Positions 30,945 through 37,367 of a stretch of 64,000 nt of DNA are shown here, one piece after another. The position numbers and the translations under genes are program-made. This DNA is from Leucobacter luti (GTDB lineage Bacteria > Actinomycetota > Actinomycetes > Actinomycetales > Microbacteriaceae). Positions within the stretch are counted from its first letter, which is position 1; each line of letters starts with the position of its first letter. The notes beneath the pieces were generated by a model that did not search any database, had not been told where the DNA came from, and was given only the letters and a program-made list of their open reading frames with translations. The stretch spans positions 1 to 64,000 of the forward strand of contig NZ_SHKI01000002.1 of NCBI RefSeq assembly GCF_004217175.1, written 5' to 3'.

Positions 30945-31018
30945 CGGGATGTGGCGCAGCTTGGTAGCGCACCTGACTGGGGGTCAGGGGGTCGCAGGTT
31001 CAAATCCTGTCATCCCGA
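30945..31018 (+). tRNA. tRNA-Pro (anticodon GGG)
   Basis: A complete cloverleaf: acceptor CGGGATG/CATCCCG, D arm GCGC..GCGC, anticodon stem CCTGA/TCAGG with loop CTGGGGG, and T arm GCAGGTTCAAATCCTGT. No encoded CCA. The integrase gene lies 230 bp away, so its 3' half is the likely attachment site of the element to the right. Confidence 0.95.
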
Positions 31019-31023
31019 CGAAA

Positions 31024-31070
31024 AAGCCCTGATGAGAAGCCAATTCTTGTCAGGGCTTCTCTCGTTTTTG
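31024..31070 (+). terminator. Terminator after tRNA-Pro
   Basis: AAGCCCTGA (31024-31032) pairs with TCAGGGCTT (31050-31058), with an additional AGAA/TTCT pairing inside. CTCTCGTTTTTGG follows. Confidence 0.8.
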
Positions 31071-31156
31071 GTGATCTTCGCCGAGGCTCTGGCCGGGTCC
31101 GAAACCGGGTCCGCGATCTGCGTCTTACTCCGGTCGCTGGCCGGTCGGATTTTGCT

Positions 31157-31195
31157 CTAGTGGGCCAAAAAGTGGAAATCTAGTGGGCCAATTTT
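31157..31195. repeat. CTAGTGGGCCAA direct repeat near the integrase
   Basis: CTAGTGGGCCAA occurs twice, at 31157-31168 and ~31179-31191, 22 bp apart, between the tRNA and the integrase gene. This is where arm-type integrase sites are expected. Binding is inferred from position only. Confidence 0.5.
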
Positions 31196-31247
31196 CTGGC
31201 TCGGCAAGTCCCGGTCCCTCTCGGAGCCGGGGTCGGTGGGCTGTCCA

Positions 31248-32447
31248 TCAGAGCTGCGGTCCTGTGCGTCGGGTTGGCTCCTTCCTGCGCTGCGTGGTCT
31301 TCGGACGTGCGAGGAATTGGTTCGCGAGTTGGGCTGCCTCGTTCAGCTGCCGGTGATCGGGATGCAGGTAGCCCTTGGTCGTCTCGATCGAAGCGTGACC
31401 GAGGATGCGTTGCAGCACGTGGAGCGGCACCCCGGCATCTGCGAGCCAGGTCGCGCCGGTGTGACGGAGGCCATGCCGGGTGAGATTCGGCAGGCCGAGG
31501 TCGAGCACGATCTGGTCCCAGTTCGTCGCATCTCGGACGGTCGCGGTCGTGAGCACGCCGCCTCGTGGCCCGCGGAGGAAAGGATCGCTGGGCTTCTTTC
31601 CTGCGGAGAGGCGTACGAGCACTGGTTCGAGCTCATCGAGGATCGGCACGAATCGGGTCTTGCGGCCCTTGGTCTGCTTGCGAACGAGACCTCCCTTGCC
31701 GGGGTAGATTTGCCGTTCGATCTTGACGATGCGGTTCTTCCAGTCGATGTCTCCGACCTCGAGCCCGGAGACCTCAGAACCGCGGGCGGAGAGCAACGCG
31801 CAGAGCATGACGTGATCCGAATAGCTCTGGTGCACCTCCGCGCATTTCGCTGCGAGGGCGTTCAGCGTCTCTACATCGTGGATCGCGAACGCGCGCATGG
31901 AACCCGGTTCGAGCGCCGGGACGTGGTTGAACGCTCGTCGCGCCCGGTTCTTCGCGGGGTTCGACGGGATCACTTCGTCGCGCACGGCAACGTCCAGGAC
32001 GCGGACCAGCACGCCAATGGAGGTTTTGATCGTGGATGGCTTGTACTCGTTCTCCCACTGGTCGATGGTGCGATCTATTAGGCCGGTGCTGATCTTGCTG
32101 ACCTTGAAATGACCGAACGCTGGCACCACACGAAGCCGGAGGCTGGCGCCGTATCCCGCAACGGTGGACGTCACGTCGAGGCCGCGTTCCCAGCGGTCGC
32201 CGATCGACTCGACGTAATCTGCGAACGTGACGAGCAGATCGGCGCCCGTCTCGGTCGCCTGCTGCATCGTCGCGAAGAACGCCTCCGCCTCTTCCGGGGT
32301 CGCGACAAACTCGGAGCGGCTGGGCCGTTTCTTCGTCTGCGGGTCGGTCCAGCGCACGCGTGCGAGATATCCGCTGCCGCGGTTTTCGATGCTGGTGGAG
32401 AGCTTCACGCCGATCGGTGGCATCTTGTGCTGGCGCGGGTCAGCCAT
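31248..32447 (-). CDS. int: Phage/ICE-type tyrosine integrase
   Basis: 399 aa. It has an N-terminal arm-binding-like domain (RGSGYLARVRWTDP), a SAM-like core-binding domain (~70-170) and a catalytic domain. Active-site residues visible are Arg in LLSARGSEVSGLE, Lys in TKGRKTRFVP, HGLRHTGATWL, LGHASIETT and Tyr in KGYLHPDH. It would integrate and excise the element at the neighbouring tRNA-Pro. Its start overlaps the excisionase gene by 8 nt. Confidence 0.95.
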   Translation of the reverse strand: MADPRQHKMPPIGVKLSTSIENRGSGYLARVRWTDPQTKKRPSRSEFVATPEEAEAFFATMQQATETGADLLVTFADYVESIGDRWERGLDVTSTVAGYGASLRLRVVPAFGHFKVSKISTGLIDRTIDQWENEYKPSTIKTSIGVLVRVLDVAVRDEVIPSNPAKNRARRAFNHVPALEPGSMRAFAIHDVETLNALAAKCAEVHQSYSDHVMLCALLSARGSEVSGLEVGDIDWKNRIVKIERQIYPGKGGLVRKQTKGRKTRFVPILDELEPVLVRLSAGKKPSDPFLRGPRGGVLTTATVRDATNWDQIVLDLGLPNLTRHGLRHTGATWLADAGVPLHVLQRILGHASIETTKGYLHPDHRQLNEAAQLANQFLARPKTTQRRKEPTRRTGPQL

Positions 32448-32673
32448 GCTCGCGCTCGCGTTCCAGTACCCAGGCGCGTACGCTCGGCGGGTTGTAGCGG
32501 GCGATACCGCCGACGCTCACGAACGGTGGCCCGTCGTGCCGTCTTCGCCACCGCGACAGGGTCGCTTGCGAGACGCTCAGGAACTCGGATGCTTCACGCG
32601 AGTTCCACAGCGGCTCAACTTCGCTCGTCGTTGCGGGCACGATCAGCCGCTCGCTTCGCACGAATGAACTCAT
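32440..32673 (-). CDS. xis: Excisionase-like helix-turn-helix protein
   Basis: 77 aa from the ATG at 32673; a GTG at 32640 would give a 66-residue form and a smaller overlap with the gene upstream, so the start is uncertain. The MerR/Xis-type HTH is clear (LWNSREASEFLSVSQATLSR, then WRRR, with a basic wing around GGIARYNPPSVRAW). It overlaps int and is probably the recombination directionality factor. Confidence 0.85.
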   Translation of the reverse strand: MSSFVRSERLIVPATTSEVEPLWNSREASEFLSVSQATLSRWRRRHDGPPFVSVGGIARYNPPSVRAWVLEREREHG

Positions 32674-33229
32674 CCTCGATGCCCTGGCGCACCTGCACGT
32701 CGGCGGCCACGAACGCGATAAAGTCCTCCATCCGGTTCGCGATCACCTCATCCTCGATAGGCGGCTGCGGCGTTTCTCCCGGCCAGGTGGTCTGCCGGGT
32801 GGGGCGGTCGCGGTCGAGGCGGGTGCCGCAGGTCGCCACCCACTCGCGGAGCCGTTCGCGTGCGAGCGCGAAATCGGTGTGCCAGGCAATCGGACCCGAA
32901 GCGTCCTGCTCCGGGTCGTAGCTCGCGATCCAGTGCAGATGCAGTGCGGAGAGCTCCCACACGAGTTCGGGGTGCCGGTACCAGAAGGGTGGGATCACCG
33001 AAGCGGGCAGCCCGTAGGTGCGGCGGATCTGGTCGACCCACTGGTTCAGTGCCAGCCATTCTGCCTCTGCGTCACCGGACGAGAGCAGATTCCAGTTGAT
33101 CGGGCGGGGCGGTTCCGGCAGCGTCGTGCTGGCCATGACCAGGTCGTACATGTCCTCGTCTTCGAGTTCGGCATCAATGTCGTCGCCGAGCTCATCCTCA
33201 GCGTGAGGAACGTCGGGAGCACTATTCAT
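32615..33229 (-). CDS. DUF4913 family protein of actinobacterial conjugative elements
   Basis: 204 aa, no membrane segment. It has an acidic N-terminus (~40 residues), then a Trp-rich conserved region (INWNLLSSGDAEAEWLALNQ, then PPFWYRHPELVWELSALHLH, then AWHTDF). This matches the DUF4913 pattern seen next to SSB and excisionase in actinobacterial ICEs and plasmids. Function unknown. It starts 5 nt after the SSB stop. Confidence 0.7.
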   Translation of the reverse strand: MNSAPDVPHAEDELGDDIDAELEDEDMYDLVMASTTLPEPPRPINWNLLSSGDAEAEWLALNQWVDQIRRTYGLPASVIPPFWYRHPELVWELSALHLHWIASYDPEQDASGPIAWHTDFALARERLREWVATCGTRLDRDRPTRQTTWPGETPQPPIEDEVIANRMEDFIAFVAADVQVRQGIEDEFIRAKRAADRARNDERS

Positions 33230-33234
33230 CTCGC

Positions 33235-33690
33235 TTACCGCCCCAGTGCTTGAGCAGAGGCGGGCTGAGCTGCCCGGGACTCGACCGCGGCCGATATTGG
33301 CAGTTGTTCGCGCGCGACCTCCATGCGGCGCCGGGGCTTCCGTTCGACCTGGTAGCGAGCGCGCGTGGTGTCGAAGAGGAGCTTGACGGCCTGGAACTCG
33401 CGTTCCTCGACCTTCTGCGCGCGGTGCTCGTAGCTGCGCGTCTTGAAACCGCCGATGGCCACCACGTCGTCGCCCTCAACGAAGTCGGCGAAGGCTTCCT
33501 CGGCGTTCTCGCCGAGCAGGACGAGTTTGATGTAGTTGGTGCCGAGGAGCGTCAGACTGCCGTCTGCCTCGTCTCGGTACTGCTTCTGGCCGAGCTGGCC
33601 AATGAACAAACCAAGTCCATCGGGAAGACGCTTGAGCTGCGGGGTGCGGGAGAGGTAGCCCGTGAGAGCCGTCTTGGTGCGCAGTTCCAT
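33235..33690 (-). CDS. ssb: Single-stranded DNA-binding protein of the element
   Basis: 151 aa from the ATG at 33690 (AAGGACAAGG upstream); an ATG seven codons earlier is possible. The OB-fold is recognisable (TALTGYLSRTPQLKRLPDGL, LLGENAEEAFADFVEGDDVV and AIGGFKTRSYE). A short C-terminal tail lacks the acidic DDDIPF tip of chromosomal SSB. It would protect the transferred single strand. The CAGGTGC motif lies 54 nt upstream of this start. Confidence 0.8.
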   Translation of the reverse strand: MELRTKTALTGYLSRTPQLKRLPDGLGLFIGQLGQKQYRDEADGSLTLLGTNYIKLVLLGENAEEAFADFVEGDDVVAIGGFKTRSYEHRAQKVEEREFQAVKLLFDTTRARYQVERKPRRRMEVAREQLPISAAVESRAAQPASAQALGR

Positions 33691-33743
33691 TGCCTTGTCC
33701 TTCTCATTCACGGTCGCGCGCTCTGCACGACATCCCTACGAGT

Positions 33744-33750
33744 CAGGTGC
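33744..33750 (-). promoter_or_regulatory. CAGGTGC leader motif, ssb
   Basis: CAGGTGC (GCACCTG on the coding strand), 54 nt upstream of the ssb start at 33690. The flank AGTCAGGTGC is identical to that upstream of the surface protein gene. Confidence 0.5.
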
Positions 33751-33762
33751 TCCCTCAGTGCC

Positions 33763-35577
33763 TCACGAGCCCTCGGCACCCCGCTCACCTGGGCCGGTCG
33801 TGCCCTGCCGGTAGTGGAGTTGTGCTTCGACCTCGCGCCGGTCTGCGATGAGTTGTTTCCCGTCGGGGCGTTGGGTCCAGCGGCGCAGGCGGGTCACGAT
33901 CGGGGGTGCCGCGCGCAGGAGCACAAGACCCGTACCGAACGGGAAGCGGCGGATCGCGTCGGGCGGCATGATCGGCACGCGGCGTATGGAGCGTTGCGCG
34001 CTGCGGGAGCCGTGGTCGCCGACGGAGGTGGAGTCGGTGATTTCGTCGCGTTCCCCGATGAGGGTGGAGAGGTCTTGGAGATCCTTGCTGTTGGAAGCTC
34101 CGCCGAGGATGATCTTCACGATCGCGGCATCCCAGATCGCAGACGCGGCGTTCTCCGACCATTGCTCGCGGGCCTGCGCGAGGGATTGCAGCACGGGCAT
34201 GGTGGTGATGCCGGTGCCACCGCCTTCGGCCATGAGCGTCGGCAACGACGGCAACGGCGAAAGGTTCGCCACCTCATCCAGCGCGAGCAGCAGCGGCGGA
34301 TCAAGCCTGGCCCCCGCGGACCGGGCCGCAAGGCGGCGTGCGGCCTCGACCACATCTTCGATGAGCGCCGCGACCAGCGGAGCACTGTTGTTCGCTCCCG
34401 CCGCAGTCGCCAGCAGATACAGAGTGCCGCGCTGTGCGAGGAACGCTTCGGGATCGAACACCTCATCCGGCCCCGGCGTGACCGCATCGAGCACCCGCGG
34501 ATCGGCGAGCGCAGCGAGAGCGAGCGAGACGCCCTGCCAGATGGAATCTCTGGTGCGGGGGTCGGCTTCGATCATCGCCTGCATCGCTTCTGCCCAGCCT
34601 CCTGCAGCGTGTGGGTGCGTGGCGAGGATGGATACGGCGTCGCCGGCGGCGGACGGGTCGAGCGTCCACCGGAACAGATCGGCTGGTTGTCGCTGGTCGA
34701 GGGCGGCCGCGTGCAACAAGCATTGGAGCGCGACCCGTGTTTTTGCTTCCCAGAAGTCGCCGCCTTCGACGCCGCCTTTCCCGAGCCCGGTCGCGGAGGC
34801 GAGCCCCGCAGCGCGGATCATGGCGGTGAGGGGGTCGGTGCAGCCGCGGACGGGCGACCAACGGAGCCCTGCGGGGATGCCGTCGGCGAGGTGCTGCGGA
34901 TCGAACACCGCAACCGGGCCCACCTGCTCCCTCGCGCGGATCGTCGCCGTCACGTTGTCAGGGCGCGTGCTGGTCGTCACGACCGCGCCGGGGGCGTCGA
35001 GGATCGAGTTGATGACGACATGCACGCCCTTCCCGGACCGGGGTGGCCCGATGAGGAGGATCGAGTCTTCGACCGACGCCCACACCTCGACCCCGCGCGA
35101 CGCCCCAACCCGGTAGCCGACATCCACTGGGGCGGGGTTCTCGAGCGAGGGGCGCAGGTTCCCCGCCCGACCGAGCAACGCACGCGGGGAACCTGCCTTT
35201 GCGACTTCGGCGCGGCTGGCGATCCCGGCGATCCGGTATGGGTCCATCGCGTGCCGTCGCCCGTGATGTCGAAGCCTCGACCACACCCACCACGCGCCAA
35301 TCGCCGCGCCGAGGAGCAGGAAGCCGGCGACGAACCAGTACACGACCACGTTCAGCCCCGGAGCGTCCAGCGCAGCTCCCGGGTCGCCGGGATGAAGGAG
35401 CACACCGGCACCGGCACCGAGGCCAGCCCCGGGCTCGGGGAGGCTGGTGAGGAACGCGGCGATACTGCCCGCGGCGCGGAGTAGCACGGCGACCACCGCG
35501 AGGGCGGCGATGCCGACGAGTGCGGCGTTGGTGAGTTCGTCGCCAAGGCTCCTCGTCGGGCGGAGTTCGCCGCTCAT
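33763..35577 (-). CDS. Type IV secretion coupling protein (VirD4/TraG, TraM-recognition type)
   Basis: 604 aa. Two hydrophobic segments near the N-terminus (~20-45 and ~85-105) anchor it. Walker A is GPPRSGKG (~175), and Walker B LLLALDEVANL lies near residue 425. The C-terminal ~130 residues carry the TraG-type recognition domain. It links the relaxosome to the conjugation channel. ATG overlaps the stop of the preceding minus-strand gene (ATGA). Confidence 0.9.
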   Translation of the reverse strand: MSGELRPTRSLGDELTNAALVGIAALAVVAVLLRAAGSIAAFLTSLPEPGAGLGAGAGVLLHPGDPGAALDAPGLNVVVYWFVAGFLLLGAAIGAWWVWSRLRHHGRRHAMDPYRIAGIASRAEVAKAGSPRALLGRAGNLRPSLENPAPVDVGYRVGASRGVEVWASVEDSILLIGPPRSGKGVHVVINSILDAPGAVVTTSTRPDNVTATIRAREQVGPVAVFDPQHLADGIPAGLRWSPVRGCTDPLTAMIRAAGLASATGLGKGGVEGGDFWEAKTRVALQCLLHAAALDQRQPADLFRWTLDPSAAGDAVSILATHPHAAGGWAEAMQAMIEADPRTRDSIWQGVSLALAALADPRVLDAVTPGPDEVFDPEAFLAQRGTLYLLATAAGANNSAPLVAALIEDVVEAARRLAARSAGARLDPPLLLALDEVANLSPLPSLPTLMAEGGGTGITTMPVLQSLAQAREQWSENAASAIWDAAIVKIILGGASNSKDLQDLSTLIGERDEITDSTSVGDHGSRSAQRSIRRVPIMPPDAIRRFPFGTGLVLLRAAPPIVTRLRRWTQRPDGKQLIADRREVEAQLHYRQGTTGPGERGAEGS

Positions 35578-36122
35578 TGCGGTCTCCCGATGCAGACGGT
35601 GGCCGAGATGCGGCCGAGGAGGATCGCTTCTCCCGTGGGCGCATGGTCGAGGTAGCGGGAATCGATCAGGGCGCGGGCGATGCCGTCTGGCCCGGTCTCG
35701 GTGTGGGCGATGACGATTGCGACCGCGACATCCTCACCCGGCACCATCCCCGATCCGGCGAACTGCACCAGCCGCGGCGGCGGTGTGACCGGGGCAGCCG
35801 CGACCGCCGGCGCGTGCTGAGCGTGCTGCGCCGCCATCTCCGCCGACGGTTCGGCTCGGCGGCGGGGTAGGCGCGAGGTGTAGAAGTCGGTCATGACACG
35901 GCCGTCGGTCTCGATGACATCGACGCGGAGGGTGCAGCCAGTGTGCTGACTGATCGCGTCCACGATCGCTGGGAACGATCCCCGCTGCCACGGCGGAGAA
36001 AACTCCGGCGGCAGATACGGTGCCCCGTCGACAGTGACGGCCAGACTGCCGTCATCCCGGACCGTGATCCTCACCATCACCACGGACAGATCGGCGGGTT
36101 TCGAACGATCACGCTTCGACAT
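35574..36122 (-). CDS. Conjugative-element protein of unknown function
   Basis: 182 aa from the ATG at 36122. Residues 15-90 show a mixed alpha/beta domain (VMVRITVRDDGSLAVTVDG, FPAIVDAISQHTGCTLRVDV). A Gln/Ala/Pro-rich linker (~105-130) follows, then a second small beta-rich segment. Its stop overlaps the coupling-protein start, so it is probably cotranscribed and conjugation-related. The gap to dprA (36123-36236) holds a CGCCGG/CCGGCG hairpin at 36206-36227 with the AGGTGCACC motif in its loop. Confidence 0.6.
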   Translation of the reverse strand: MSKRDRSKPADLSVVMVRITVRDDGSLAVTVDGAPYLPPEFSPPWQRGSFPAIVDAISQHTGCTLRVDVIETDGRVMTDFYTSRLPRRRAEPSAEMAAQHAQHAPAVAAAPVTPPPRLVQFAGSGMVPGEDVAVAIVIAHTETGPDGIARALIDSRYLDHAPTGEAILLGRISATVCIGRPQ

Positions 36123-36213
36123 ACGACAGGTCTCCAATCACTAGCAGCCAGGGAACAGCCCCGAACTGTGGCCTGGGGTGAGACGAGGCCCGCTCGAAAC
36201 GAGCACGCCGGAA

Positions 36214-36222
36214 AGGTGCACC
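36214..36222 (-). promoter_or_regulatory. GGTGCACC leader motif, 182-aa gene
   Basis: AGGTGCACC, in the loop of the hairpin at 36206-36227 and 92 nt upstream of the start at 36122. Related to the CAGGTGCACC elsewhere in this element. Confidence 0.4.
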
Positions 36223-36236
36223 CGGCGGGGCGGCGT

Positions 36237-37253
36237 TCAGAGCGCGGGCCGGCCGGTGACGCGGCCGGGGGCGGCGCGGCGGGCGGCCTGTTCGTAGGCG
36301 GGGCCGAGGCGGAACGGGCGGGGATTGAGCATCTCGGTGACGTCCCCGGTGCTCGTGACGAGTTCGGCCATTCCTTCCCGGATGAGCCGGTGGCATCCAG
36401 ACGATGCCGCACTCGTGAGCGGACCCGGGACCACGCCGACGGGCCGGCCGAGTTCGTTCGCGCGGGCGGCCGTGAGGAGCGACCCGGAACGGTACCCGGC
36501 CTCAGGAATCACGGTTGCCCCGCCGAGGGCTGCGAGCAGGCGGGCGCGGGCGATGAACCGCCACTTCGTTGGCATGACCTCCGGAGCGGTCTCGCTGACG
36601 AGCACACTCCCGGCTGCAGTGATCTGCCGGAACAGCTCGGCGTGCCCTGATGGGTAGGGGCGATCCAGCCCGCTTGCGAGGACCGCGATCGTTGACTCGG
36701 GGCGGGTGCCAAATGCCGCACGATGCGCGGCGGCGTCGATGCCGTAGGCACCACCGGAGACAATGATCAGCGGCTCAGCGGCGAGGTCCGTGACGATCGA
36801 CAGGGTGACTTCCTCCCCGTAGGCGGTCGCCGCGCGCGCCCCGGTGACGGAGACCCGTGAGGAAACCGAGGAGGTGAGAAGTTCGGGGTCTCCTAAGGCC
36901 CAGAGCGCGACCGGTGCACGGTCGCCGAGGTCCTGAAGCGAGACCGGCCAGCCTGCCCGCCCCGGAGTGAGGAGCCGCAGCCCGTACTGCTCAGTGCGCG
37001 CACGCAACTGATCGGCGAAACCAGCACTGAGATCGGCGCTGAGTCCTGCGGTCCACCTGGCGGTCGGGCCCTCCCGCCAGTGCTCCCCGTCGAGCGGGTC
37101 GACCTGGACCGGGAACGGGCGTCCGGGGTCACGGATCAGCTCCACGGTCTCTGCCGCACCGATCAGGCGGACAAGCTGCCCCGTCAGAGCGTGCCCTGGT
37201 TCCACGAGCGCGGCCAGCAGCATCCTGGCGGTCTCGTCCTCCGTGTACCTCAT
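36237..37253 (-). CDS. dprA: DprA/Smf-type DNA processing protein on the element
   Basis: 338 aa from the ATG at 37253, with GGAGG ~8 nt upstream. The Rossmann-like DprA core is clear: SVTGARAATAYGEEVTLSIV, IVSGGAYGIDAAAHRAA, VLASGLDRPYPSGHAELF and PGPLTSAASSGCHRLI. The N-terminal ~90 residues are a SAM-like region. DprA normally loads RecA on single strands in natural transformation; here it could process incoming conjugative single-stranded DNA or counter host restriction. That role is inference. Confidence 0.9.
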   Translation of the reverse strand: MRYTEDETARMLLAALVEPGHALTGQLVRLIGAAETVELIRDPGRPFPVQVDPLDGEHWREGPTARWTAGLSADLSAGFADQLRARTEQYGLRLLTPGRAGWPVSLQDLGDRAPVALWALGDPELLTSSVSSRVSVTGARAATAYGEEVTLSIVTDLAAEPLIIVSGGAYGIDAAAHRAAFGTRPESTIAVLASGLDRPYPSGHAELFRQITAAGSVLVSETAPEVMPTKWRFIARARLLAALGGATVIPEAGYRSGSLLTAARANELGRPVGVVPGPLTSAASSGCHRLIREGMAELVTSTGDVTEMLNPRPFRLGPAYEQAARRAAPGRVTGRPAL

Positions 37254-37286
37254 GCCCGGCCTCCTCCGAATCGAACCGTCAGAGAA

Positions 37287-37296
37287 CAGGTGCACC
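37287..37296 (-). promoter_or_regulatory. CAGGTGCACC leader motif, dprA
   Basis: CAGGTGCACC, 34 nt upstream of the dprA start. On the coding strand it is followed by GACGGTTCG, as also seen in the leader at 63191-63200. Confidence 0.5.
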
Positions 37297-37313
37297 CGCC
37301 CAGACACAAGGAC

Positions 37314-37356
37314 GGGCGGGGCCGGCAGACCTGGGGATGGTCCGCCGGCCCCGCCC
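37314..37356 (-). terminator. Hairpin after the surface protein gene
   Basis: GGGCGGGGCCGGC pairs with GCCGGCCCCGCCC over 13 bp, loop ~17 nt. It lies 12 nt past the surface protein stop on the minus strand. No U-tract. Confidence 0.65.
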
Positions 37357-37367
37357 TGAGGGGTGCG

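Noticed and set aside
33250..35484. Plus-strand frame of 744 codons opposite ssb and the coupling protein
   Set aside because: The opposite strand encodes an OB-fold protein and a Walker-containing VirD4-type protein. This frame shows no family features.
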